Origin: Trichobilharzia szidati
Taxonomy: Eukaryota; Platyhelminthes; Trematoda; Strigeidida; Schistosomatidae
NCBI GenBank assembly: GCA_944472155.2
Contig: OX235271.1
Coordinates: 88,611,256 to 88,675,255 of the forward strand
Direction: 5' to 3'
Length of the DNA stretch: 64,000 nt
Shown: one piece after another, positions 43,561 to 53,988 of the stretch
Layout: each line of letters opens with the position of its first letter
How positions within the stretch are numbered: position 1 is the first letter of the stretch
Notes under the pieces: generated by a model
The model's input: only the letters and a program-made list of their open reading frames with translations
The model's database searches: none
Told to the model about the DNA's origin: nothing
Made by a program: the position numbers and the translations under genes

Positions 43561-46270
43561 TGTTATTTAACAAGTAATCAAATGTCTTAGCCTTCAAGAC
43601 CTATAAGTAATGAAATTATATGAATAGGAAGCCGATTCATGCAGACTTTTATCATCAGTATCATACGATAGCTTTCCTAAGTGGTAGTTGTCTACAGCTC
43701 TTTGATTTGATGATATTAGAAGGTCTACAGCACTAGTGATATGAAGTTTCAATAGTGACAGAATTCTATGAAAAAGTGGAACAGAATGTTGCTTACAGAA
43801 ATAAATTATTTACGACTTCATCTTGACTGTTCTAGTAATCTACAAGCCTATGGAGTGTTAACAGGAGACATTATCTTATGAAGTTAATATACACACACAT
43901 TTTTCAGAAGTCCTAAACGATATCATGAAATTTAGTTGTTCAGTGCTGCATAGCACTTGGTTGTTTTCTAACTGGTATCAAATGAAAAATAGTATTAAAA
44001 TTTTAAAGTGAATCACTTTTGGTTAAGTGAAGAGATAGAAATCGGGTATAAATTCATGCTGTCAATACTGGCGAGCATTGAGTAGTTTGTTTATTCGAAC
44101 TGGTCTCCACTGGCGGGAAACAAGAAGGCTGTCACTGCTTAATCGTATACTGATTGGCAGAAGACTGGAGAGATACGATCAGAATTAATGTTGTATATTA
44201 TATTAACGTTTATTTACAGACTTTGACACTGATTAACCATTTTAAATCAGTTTTGTCATCACTTGAACAATAACCAATCGTGCTCGTCAAGCGTTTTCTA
44301 TTGTTCTGCGACGGTTACAGTGCATAGTATTCTGCGTATTAGGCTTAGTCTTCTGAAACCAGAGATAGGTCCAGGATCTCTGCAATCTGGATATTTGACA
44401 CATACTTATAGAATCATATTCACCTTTAAAGTGCATAGTTATGAATTCTGAACATGTTATTTATGCGGAAATGTTTTACACATAGGTGGTAGATGAAAAA
44501 CTTTTTAAAGCACAAGCAAGTTTTTTGCAAAAAAGAGAGTTTCTGTGACCAAAATGTGTTGTGACAGAGATAATACTAGACTTAGGGACTCCTTCTTGAC
44601 GTTTGTTTAACATATACTCGCACACGGCATCATAAGAATGATCACTTGAATACCATTCCCGTACTGAGAAAGACGCAGAAGACTAACTTAGTGCATGAAG
44701 AAATTAGTCCAGAATTAAAAGGCAAAATTAATAGAAACTGCAACTAATTGTATTATTATTTTATCTGATCAGTAAATTCCTGGTTTCAGACATGAAATAC
44801 CAGATAGCATACACCAATAAAAATTCAATAATGTGATCAAATTTGTAACCGTATAAGACCAGTGACTCGGTAAAGGAATGTAAATTTGTAATTAGGCATC
44901 TCTGTATAGAGAAATTATGTACACCTTATCTTCCAGCCACCGTTTGCACAGATATTCCGTGTTGCACTACTTCTGTCCCTCATACTGTGTTTCTTTGTGT
45001 TCTTTTCACATCTCCTGTGTTTCTTTGCAACGCTGAATCATTTGCTTCCTGTGACTTCAAATCTATCTCCCTGCTATCTGATGACTTTAAGTCGACGAAA
45101 GTCTCTTTATTTACTAGTGACATCAAGCATTTTTCTACAAATTCTAAGAAATTATTCACACTGTCAATGAAGTCCCATATCTGAACGAAAGATATCTGGC
45201 GGTAAAGATGACATACGCATTATTCTAAACTGCTCAAACACACACTGGTGTTGAAATTTAATATGCACAGCTAAAATACTTAGGAATATGACTTTAATAA
45301 GATTTTCAATGATATCTAAGTTTAATTCTCAATAAAAACCTACTTCATACTTGAATTTTGTTATCATCCACATGTAAAATGATGGTTGTCATAAAATGTA
45401 GAATGTTAGAATATGAAATCGACATCCATTTTAACCATGTTTTGCAAAGGACATGCCGAAAGAGTACCACGCTTATTTCTTCATTTAGTTCTTTTCTAGT
45501 AGGCCAACTAAAAAGCTGGTGGTGTATACATCCCAATGCAAAACTAACCAGGTGTTTGATGTCGCTATATGAAATTCAAAACATATGCTTTCTTGAAATA
45601 CAGCACATTAAAAAAATACGCCGCACGAATGTGTTCATATTTGCTAAAACATTACAGCATATTCTTATATAACACAGTTATATGTGCACAGTCCAAGAAA
45701 TGGCTGACAGAGGCATTACAACACAGAGTACCGAGGAGGCCACGTTGTATTCTTAGTAACTTCCCTACTAAGCCACAAAACTAAAAAAGTATCTTTAGGA
45801 TAGAGCTTAATTTAAACATACATTACTTACTGGTGTTGGTCACCTCCTAATAGCTATGGTGTGTATTGATTTCAGTAATATCCTCATACTTGACATCGCT
45901 TCGTGAGAAAAAGGATATATTTCCTGGTCAACAGTTATATTGAGGACTTTATAGAATTACTTCAAAGGTGTCCGGAAAAAATCCTCACGTAGTTAAACAG
46001 AACTGTGGATTTTATGTTTATATACCAAGCACTGATATAAGATTATTTTACAAAGAATGATTGTAGATTTCTTGAAAAAACGTTTTTTGGAAGTCAGCAT
46101 TCAATTTCAAATGAAAATATTATTGAAAATAGCAGAGCTATTCTCCCAGAAACACCTAATTCTCTGCTCGTTGGCTTACTCAAAAAATCGATTAGCATCC
46201 CTTATGTGTTACCGCCAACTGTATGTATCAATTTACGCTTATCTGCCGGAGCAGTTATATTAACAGAACA
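43561..46270. other. Long unrecognised stretch
   Basis: A fragment near 43955-43985 (GGTTGTTTTCTAACTGGTATCAA in part) is a family-3 SINE tail. Open frames at 44263-44451, 44987-45184, 45358-45784 and 46057-46263 show no family signature. The 45700-45784 part (KKWLTEALQHRVPRRPRC) follows an AG after TTATATGTGCAC and looks somewhat protein-like, but is too short to judge. Confidence 0.35.
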
Positions 46271-46274
46271 AAGG

Positions 46275-46400
46275 AAAGGATTGTGTTAGATTATTTGAAT
46301 ATGTACTAACGAGCCTTCGATTAAAGGGGACAAGTCGTTTTAACTCGTCAGTTATTAAACACCTGATAGAGGCGTTGGGAGCATTGAAAACAAGTAAAAG
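46275..46400 (+). mobile_element. Penelope-like endonuclease remnant
   Basis: Translation in the frame across about 46285-46400 gives VRLFEYVLTSLRLKGTS then RFNSSVIKHLIEALGAL, which parallels R.YEHLPACFLKG...VNSSILGHIITSGH at 22.76-22.86 kb. Flanks are not recognisable. Confidence 0.55.
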
Positions 46401-47566
46401 ACTCAACAGCCCAAGTCTTTGACGGTTCGCTATAACAATAAAATGGCTGGAATCAGTCATGAGATCTCAGTTACTCTGGTAATTGCCTCGTTGGTAATTC
46501 CTTGTTTTCTAGTCACATCACTTGGTTTAACTTTCCATTTTTCAAATGAATTCCATATCAGATTTAATCTTTGTTCCATTGGATTCTACTCACTCGATTA
46601 CATCATCTTTTTATTCGGTGTACTACAACACTTGAACAGTTTACTTGACGCTTGTCTGCATTTCTTTACATTTAATTAAACATCAGACAGCTTGTACTTT
46701 TCATATTTTATAAATGACAAAGAAATTTCTTACGTCTCCAGGTGTTTTTTCGGTGAAAGCTTTTTGCTACTATATAATTTAAAAAAACCGGCTAAGATAT
46801 ATCAGTCTCGTTATAAACAAAGCCTGTCTTTTATTCATGCAGAAAACAGAGAAGATTATCACAAAATAAAAAGATGTCTTGATTTTCTAATAGAAATATT
46901 TTATTTCCACTAATTTTTCTTTTAGCTAAATGTTATATTGAGACAGGTATGTCGTCATATTTTCATATCCGGATGAAATAATTTAATTGCAACTGTTCTG
47001 TATACATTGAAGTTATAATAAAACAGATTTTGATAAAAGTAATGTACTATCTAATGAGTAACATTGAAGGTAAACAAAATACTTGAAACGTTTCGCCACT
47101 GTGAAACTAAAACACGTCGTGTAAAGAGGTGCTGAAATCACTGGAGAAGCAACATTTGAGGGTTTATTGATTATATAAAAATAAAGGGGCACTCATTTTA
47201 ACTTTTATTAAGAATAAATTCACTAAAACTATATTCCTTAATCATGTAAAGGTGATACGTTCGGTAAGATATGGAAATATCACTTATCAGTAGTGAGATG
47301 AGCGTCACATTTTAGCAACAGAATAAACTTTGACAAATGGCTGCAAATCACAAACATTGTTTACTGTGAGAGAAGAAACACATGAAAATACGCTGAAGTA
47401 TGCTCTGAGTAAACTCAATAGCCTAGTGTTCCGAAATATTTTTAAGAACAGTTCCTGAAACAGCCTCGAGTAACTCTGACTAAAGAAAGCTAAAGGGATA
47501 CACAAATTGAATAGTGTGAAATATTCCCAGATGACGAATTGAAAGTCAATCTGAATGAAGAATATC
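46401..47566. other. AT-rich spacer with hydrophobic open frames
   Basis: Open frames 46419-46679 and 46692-46913 (plus) and 47305-47574 (minus) are hydrophobic and AT-rich with no recognised family; the last overlaps the start of the inverted repeat below. Confidence 0.35.
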
Positions 47567-47808
47567 CTTTTCAATAATTTCCTTTCAGGTGCTTAAAATT
47601 ATAAAACATAATTTGTTGTCGTTACAACAGTGGCCAGTTATAACGCGGATACAATTTTACGTAGAATAACAGATTAGTTATGTGGTGACAGAATAAGTAG
47701 TATTTGTGTGACAAACGTGCTAGGCTGAAATCAATTAAAAATATTGTGAAATGGGAGACAATGGTGGTGATTATTCAGAATAGATTCGTAGAATATGGAG
47801 TAGGAAAT
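47567..47808. repeat. Left inverted-repeat arm of the Penelope-like element
   Basis: It contains GTCGTTACAACAGTGGCC, GATACAATTTTACGTAGAAT, GACAAACGTGCTAGGCTG and TAGAATATGGAGTAGGAAA, each found reversed in the right arm. Confidence 0.85.
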
Positions 47809-48614
47809 AAATGACAAGTGAGATCAAGGTTATAAAAGGTGTCAGGTGAGTGGCTAGTACAAAGCAGTATGTATTAAAGAAGAGATAGTAAGACTTTAAT
47901 GAGAAATTCATAATGAAACAACCAATATGTGAAATGAAACAGGTGGAATCATATATTGGGAAAACAGATAATATTACTAATAATAAGTCTGGATAGTATA
48001 AATGGAAAATTCGATAGTATTGAAAGAATGTCTGAATGAAGGCTGTAAATTATAAAAAAAACAGTAATAAAAATTGTAATAATAAAGAGAACAAAAGAAA
48101 TAAAGAACGAAAAGGGATAAGGTGAAAATTCGCTCTTGGTGAGAAGAAAATTTAATCAAAAATTTTGGCCACGGTAGGAACAGAATCTGAACATGTTTCT
48201 TTTGGATATAAAATTCCGGTTTAGTCAATCTTATTGCAACATCTTCAGCCATGTGTAGCAGACGTAAGCAAACTGTACGTGAGAAAGACTTTAGAATTTG
48301 GTATATAACCATGGATGCTGTGTTGGCATCTATGCAATGTCCAGAATCGACCAAGTGTGACAGAATGGAGCTTTTTATGAATTTAGTTTCCCTCTCGCTG
48401 AACCAAGCTGGTAAATGTTCTCGAACCCAGAGACGAACCTGCCTAAACGTACGCCCTGCATAACTTGAACCACAGGAACAGTTAAAATGGTATATGCATG
48501 AAGAAGACCTAAGGTTAGGTAAGACACCTTTCAGTTGCTGGATGAACACTGGACATCTCCTGAAGAATAGTAAGAGATGTGCAGAGTAGAAAGTTTTCTT
48601 TACCTCCCTGACTG

Positions 48615-48870
48615 GTCAATTGTTTCCTACTCCATATTCTACGAATCTATTCTGAATAATCACCACCATTGTCTCCCATTTCACAATATTCTTTAATTGA
48701 TTTCAGCCTAGCACGTTTGTCACACAAATACTACTTATTCTGTCACCACATAACTAATCTGTTATTCTACGTAAAATTGTATCCGCCGTATAACTGGCCA
48801 CTATTGTAACGACAACGAATATTATATTTTATAATTGTAAGAACTTGCAGAGAAATTATTGAAAAGAACA
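48615..48870. repeat. Right inverted-repeat arm of the Penelope-like element
   Basis: It contains TTTCCTACTCCATATTCTA, CAGCCTAGCACGTTTGTC, ATTCTACGTAAAATTGTATC and GGCCACTATTGTAACGAC, the reverse of the left arm; the outer 30 bases (CAGAGAAATTATTGAAAAGA) also match the left side in inverted form. Confidence 0.85.
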
Positions 48871-49044
48871 AATAAATAATTACAAAACATCATAGGCGAT
48901 CAATATACAGTTTCCATTAGATATCCTCAGGCTTTACTCGAATCAAGATCACTTTGCAAATAAATATCACATATAACAAACATAATACTAAGTAAACGTA
49001 CTCTTCCCAGTGGGTTTATTATCAATCTTTACACTCGAACCTAC

Positions 49045-49289
49045 CTGATAGTTTTGAAAATCATATCTCACGAGGAGACTTAAACAATAAGTGTCAATCA
49101 TAAAAAAGATAATGCTAACCATGACAAGAATATATGTAGTTATAGTTTTGCTGCGCTCTTTGTTCAACTTCAGAATGTGCGTCAACCGGCCACGTTGACC
49201 GGGTTTGATAATCGACCTACGCACTCTTAAATGTTGTCTAGTTAACAAGATGAAAAGAATGAAGGTTTGACACAAGGTTAGCAATACCA
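49045..49289 (-). CDS. Internal exon of a membrane protein, GPCR TM5-loop-TM6-like (partial)
   Basis: A 245-nt minus-strand segment is bounded by a 3' splice site with a pyrimidine tract (CTTATTCCTTTTGTGTTCTGAG, AG at 49290-49291) and a 5' splice site CTATCAG|GTAGGT (GT at 49043-49044). It encodes 81 codons after a split first codon and ends in phase 0. Residues 1-16 (VLLTLCQTFILFILLT) are hydrophobic. Residues 17-50 are strongly basic (RQHLRVRRS, ILKLNKERSKT). Residues 51-72 (TYILVMVSIIFFMIDTYCLSLL) are hydrophobic. This fits the end of TM5, the third cytoplasmic loop and TM6 of a rhodopsin-type GPCR, such as a peptide receptor, although the usual F..CW.P is not present. Frames upstream of the acceptor contain stops, so it works only as an exon. 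Partner exons were not found within the window. Confidence 0.5.
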
Positions 49290-49291
49290 CT

Positions 49292-50125
49292 CAGAACACA
49301 AAAGGAATAAGTGATGATCAGTGTTCAGCAGTAAGCGATAAGAAATTGGTTCGTCTACTATTTAAAACGAATATATCTTAGGAAGTCGTGAGAAATTAAT
49401 CGATGAATAAAGCATTGCCTAACAAGGTTGGACAGGTTAGTTTTTGTAGCAAAAGAGTTAATCAGTAAAAGGAGGCAAATGGTATAACACTGGAAACTCT
49501 TCAAAGTAAAGATAACACTAATAACATTAGTAGTGACAAAAGAGGGGTCCGAAGATCAATGGAAGAGAAAATGTATATGAATGTGTTCTCAATTTTTTTC
49601 TTTTTATTCTAATATCAAGGTACAATGTAAGGGATAGCATATACTTCTTTTGCATACGAAGGTTTGACTTCAGTTAATGAATAAACAAGGCCTTTGGCAT
49701 TTACGGATGTTGGAAAAGAGCGACGCATAGCTGATTTGCGCGAATTTAACAGGTCATCTTAAAATCATTGTCAGGATTAGCTGAGTGGTGTGCGGCAGTC
49801 AAGGACCTATCATAGATCTAATTTTCCCAATATAATTACTATGCTAAAAATATGCTGTTATATCCATGTAGAAAGCATCTTCTGATAACAGTCAATGTAC
49901 TTAGCTACAGAAGAACAGACTAACTGATAAATTCCCGTTGATGTAGACAAATGAAAGAATTATCTTCTACACAAACAAACCTACAAGCAGAAATCAAATA
50001 ATGTTTCGCCTCAAAGAAGGTTATGCTACAAATTTTAAGCATTTCTCTTGCTTTTAAACTCCAGATTCTCTCAGTCTGATTTAATGGACAGTTTGGAATA
50101 TTTTACTTAACAGTCTTCTAGAGGT
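49292..50125. other. Unrecognised spacer upstream of the candidate exon
   Basis: No repeat recognised. On the minus strand this would be the intron preceding the exon at 49045-49289. Confidence 0.35.
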
Positions 50126-50129
50126 ATTG

Positions 50130-50500
50130 CCCTCAGTAAATGAGTTCCCAGCCGAAGTAACCGAACTTCTTTAGTAGATGATCTTCCAAATAAATATTAC
50201 ATGCTCTGTTCAAAGGATAGTTAGCTTGATCTATTTTTTTAAAAAGTACAATAATAAGAACGTGCATGCGCTGTCCTGTAAACGTTTTTTCACCGTAAAA
50301 TTGCTCGAGATTGCTCACATTTCAGTCTAAGTAGTAGAAAGTTTGTAGAGTGATACATGTTTCCTTGCCTCTCTTCTTAGAGGAGAATGGTGTGTGCTTT
50401 TACGTTTCTCCAATAATTCATTTAAATTTACTTTCTTATCAATAACAGCAAATCTGTCATCAACATAGCAGTCACAAATATCCAACTTAGACGCCCTTTA
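50130..50500 (-). mobile_element. Penelope-like element, RT relic, minus strand
   Basis: Minus translation gives LDICDCYVDDRFAVIDKKVN (about 50435-50495), containing the catalytic YVDD. It then gives, near 50133-50318, LEQFYGEKTFTGQRMH and LNRACNIYLEDHLLKKFGY, the post-RT region of PLE proteins. Breaks separate the blocks. Confidence 0.72.
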
Positions 50501-50639
50501 CTGCTCCAATTTTAGGCTTCACCAGAAAGAATACTACTAAAACATGACCTAACAGTGGGATCACAGAAAATTTATTCTTGTGTCTATAATATGTATCATC
50601 AAAAATAAAGTGTACACTCCCTCTACAGTTATGAAGGAG

Positions 50640-51375
50640 AAAACCGATGCCCCCTCAGTTCGATCCTTGAACATTTGATCTACTCTGGACACCAAGTCAA
50701 ACCAGAAATAAACTTCAAAGTTATCTACAGAATACAAGGCAATCTTGCTAAAAGTGTACGGATCAAACTTCTCCACATCGCAGAAGCAATGGCAATTCAT
50801 CTGCTAAATCGTGAACTCTGCATACAAAAGAAATTCGTTCATTCATTAAATCTACAATGGACGTAATCTTTCTTAATTTCAGTCTTACTAATTGTATTAT
50901 TTTGTTTTTTGCATTTTATTATTTCACGTCTTCATTTATATTATTCTCTACCCAACCCTTTTGCAATCTCTACCCACATTAACAATGTTGCTAACTTGAC
51001 CCACGTCCAATTTCTAGTCAACTATGTTACGTCATCCGATTAACTTACTTATTTTCAACTGTATTATTCTCTGCCCCCACCCTTATTTAATTTTAACCAT
51101 CACTCATTAACACTGTCGCCAACCTGACCTACTCTGAATTCTTCTCAACCGTATTACGTCATCTAATTCACTCAATCAATTCTATTTTATTTTCTATCTT
51201 AACGTTTGTCTCCAAGCCAAATAATACTTATATTACATAATTATCTAAACTTTATAAATCTAATGTACACACACACAAACAAAATTGTATAAATATGCGA
51301 TTGTACAGCTCAGTGAATGAATTCGCCGAAAAGAGTCTCTTCGCTGAACGCCTTCTTTTCTTTTATATTCTATTA
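50640..51375 (+). mobile_element. Penelope-like element, endonuclease C-terminus and 3' end, plus strand
   Basis: Frame 50675-50866 reads IYSGHQVKPEINFKVIYRI then IKLLHIAEAMAIHLLNRELC, the usual C-terminus of the endonuclease half. An AT-rich non-coding tail follows, ending GCGATTGTACAGCTCAGTG and GCCGAAAAGAGTCTCTTCGCTGAAC (about 51300-51352), the terminus shared with 15.1/15.8 and 33.7 kb. It faces away from the RT relic at 50130-50500. Confidence 0.82.
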
Positions 51376-51589
51376 TTCTTTCACTCTTGTTCTTGAAAGT
51401 AAGGTAATCATCAATAGCTCTTGTGTTTGCCGAAGCAAAGGAAGTCTTGAAATTTTAATTTCTATAACCATATGTTACTATAAAACGATGCGTTTCTGTA
51501 AAATAGTACTAGAACATGGAATATTAAATGTATCAACTTGATTCCTAATTCATTATTATAAAAGTTTTACTAACTCCGAATAAATGAAA
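51376..51589. other. Short spacer between two Penelope-like elements
   Basis: Nothing recognised; open frame 51317-51541 partly covers the preceding element's end. Confidence 0.35.
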
Positions 51590-53340
51590 AACAAAACGAT
51601 ACTGTTTTTACTGACGTTTCGCTTTTTAATGCTAGAAGCTTTATCCAAGTATCATTAAACCAGAATTTACAAAATCTCAGTTAATATATAACAACTTAAT
51701 CATCGTTCCTCAGCATGGGGTCATTTTTCCGTTGTCAAGTAGGCCAACTGGTAAAGATAACAAAACCAGGTGTAGATTGTTGGATTTAATAAGTGTATAA
51801 AATTACAAAGGCAGCGTGTGTTTACATACTGAAATTGCTCATCACATTTGTATTGATTTTGTCATTTCATGGGGGAGGGGGGGGCTGTAACCAGATCAAA
51901 TTCTGTTTTAGTCCATCATTCTTATTCAAACAATTTGGATTCCATTTAATATGAATTGCTTCTGATATTAGACGTTCCTTATGATTTCTGAAATTTTTCT
52001 GGATTATTTCACCATTTGCTCGAACGTATCAGTATTAAAATGATATAAAATCTTATCATATGAGTTTTCATTATTCATTGCCAAAATTAATTTTGTGACC
52101 TGATTCTATAGCGTGCAGACCAATGGCTGATGGTTATTCAAGCTTTTCCAGTTCAACTGGATTTTACGGTGATTAAAAAGAGGCTCTACGGTGTTCATTT
52201 CTTCTGATCTTGATTTCTTGTGAGGTCTGTCCGGTGTATATCTCATCATACTCCAAGCATTTTATTTTATAGACACAACCAGATTGTGAACCATTTGGAA
52301 TTTGTTCTTTTACATGGACAGAGTTGCTTCGTAGTGTGTCTAATATCTTGAAGAAAACTCTAATGTGTTTATTTAATACTCTTCTGATACTGTTTGACAT
52401 TTCTGTTCTATATGGAATGACAACTGTTGAGGCCTATGTCTTCGGAATACGTTTCCGACCATGTTAAGTGTTGGTGTTGATTTTGTTAATGTAGTTTTTT
52501 TGATAGTTATTTTCCTTGAGGATTTCAGTAGTATTTGAGACTTATTCTTCTTTTTCCTTCACATTCGTTATCAAAGAGTGTGCTCGTCTAAGAGGACTTG
52601 AGATAGTTCGTAACCTTTGTATTGATAGGGTATGGTGATCTGAAGTCTAAATATTCGTTGGAGTGTGTTTTCTTCCTGACTATGGATATATATTAAAATA
52701 TCCGTCTTCTTTCAACCTAACTAAGCAGTCTAGAAAAGGTAGTTCACCGTAGTCTGATTCTGCTGCCTGATTAAACTGAATGCTGGAAGAGATTGTTCAG
52801 TTTATCAAAGAATGAAGTGTATAGGTCTTGTTTTAGTTTAACGAAAGTATCAACAACATATCCTGGGCATATTTTAGGTGTGAGTATGTTTGAGATGTTA
52901 TCTTCAAATGCTTTCATGAAAAAATCATTGACTATTGAGGAAACTGGTAAACTCATAGCTACACCACTTGTCTGTCTATAAAAATCTCCTTTAAATGTAA
53001 AATTATTAGTTTCCAGACAGAATTTTTAAGGTTTTAATCATTTCACTGGTGTTCAGTTGACATCTTTCTGATAGAGTTGTGTCTGATTCTATTAAACTGA
53101 AAGCGATATCAAGATTTTCAGTAGTGGGAATGCTAGTATACAATGAGTTAATACTATAGCTTACCATAATATCTTTTCTATCAATTTCCTGGTTTTCTAC
53201 CTTGGACTTGAAATCATATGAAAAATCAGTAAAAACAATATTATTGTGTTTTTTATTCACACAGGGAAATACAAAAGCTTTTATAATAATGAATATCATA
53301 CACCCGAAGCCCTAATTTTTTCAAACTATTAAAAGTGAAT
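51590..53340 (-). mobile_element. Penelope-like element, near full-length decayed, minus strand
   Basis: From 53299 downward: FVNKKHNNIVFTDFSYDFK-type and VSYSINSLYTSIPTTENLDI (motif A region, about 53110-53165), MSLPVSSIVNDFFMKAFED (about 52900-52956) preceded by TSGVAMSLPVS, and YVVDTFVKLKQ (52820-52860; YVVD for YxDD, a catalytic aspartate lost). Then come SIRRVLNKHIRVFFKILDTL and CVYKIKCLEYDEIYTGQTSQ with RRNEH (52173-52290; GIY-YIG with EH). At its 3' end, 51611-51650 (minus) reads a stem with AAGC|GAAAC next to it, a degenerate hammerhead-like motif. Several frameshifts. Confidence 0.85.
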
Positions 53341-53424
53341 TTGGTTTGAAAAATTATAACTTGATTCTTAATTGTTTACAAAATATGAAATAAATAGTTT
53401 TATTTTATTTTTATATTTTTGATT

Positions 53425-53606
53425 ACAGCTTGATTCCACACCGTATTTTTTGGTACATGTATGAAATTTTCAGCATGTGATATCGGTAGCCCAAATTTTG
53501 CAGGCCGACTATAGACATCAGGTGTGCGTCGGCAGGGGATCGAACCCCGGACCATGTGCATGATCGGCAAGAAATATTACCGCTGTGCCACCAACGCACA
53601 GCAGTG
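53425..53606 (-). repeat. tRNA-headed SINE, family 2 head with a different body
   Basis: The tRNA-like head (plus-strand CGTCGGCAGGGGATCGAACCCC ... ACCGCTGTGCCACCAACGC) is that of family 2. The rest reads GCTTGATTCCACACCGTATT, GGTACATGTATGAAATTTTC and TTTGCAGGCCGACTATAG, found also at 36.7 kb but not in ordinary family-2 copies. Confidence 0.8.
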
Positions 53607-53749
53607 AAACAACTTAAAAGATGATCCTTCTAGCCATGATCTGGTTAGGTTACAGAAATATTTGTGGCAATCCTACTAAACTAAAATATTTTTCTGGTAG
53701 ACACCACTTCAAGCTTGAGTTCTCAATCATGTAAAAGCTTTATTATTTA

Positions 53750-53988
53750 TTTCATTCCTTTACGTTTCCCTAATGGAACATAGGGCTTCAATGTGGAGGT
53801 TTGAGGTTTCAGTAGCAGTAGTGTTTTTATTTATGGGATGGGGTTGCTAGCCCCATGCTCAACCTTCCTTCTTCACCAGCCTTATTACTAGCTTAGCGAG
53901 GTAAGGGAGTGCGTCGGCCAGGGCTCGAACCCCAAACCACCTGCGTGGTTGGCAAGCATTCCACCGCTGTGACACCGATGCACCATGA
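53750..53988 (-). repeat. tRNA-headed SINE, family 2
   Basis: Reversed copy: TTACGTTTCCCTAATGGAAC, GGTTGCTAGCCCCATGCTC, TAGCGAGGTAAGGGAGTGCG, T arm GGGCTCGAACCCCAAACC, head ending CACCGATGCACC. Confidence 0.85.

Larger units (their letters stand above)
47567..48870 (-). mobile_element. Penelope-like element bounded by ~240-bp inverted repeats, open endonuclease
   Basis: Arms at about 47567-47808 and 48615-48870 are inverted copies. The inner 190 bases differ at only about five positions, so this is the youngest-looking element here. Between them, minus-strand frame 48549-47977 (190 aa) is intact. It has cysteines C18, C24 and C26 ahead of SSYAGRT (residues 28-34; the GIY-YIG-type strand), R43-E44-H45 in VREHLPAW, SSILSHLVDSGH (60-71), then LRLLHMAEDVAIRLTKPEFY (96-115 region). 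It lacks the RT half completely. Whether the 190-aa frame is translated alone is unknown. PLE family knowledge: the GIY-YIG nuclease nicks DNA for insertion. Confidence 0.88.

Noticed and set aside
46419..46679. Membrane protein gene from a hydrophobic 86-aa open frame
   Set aside because: AT-driven hydrophobicity, no splice sites of note and no family resemblance; chance is more likely.
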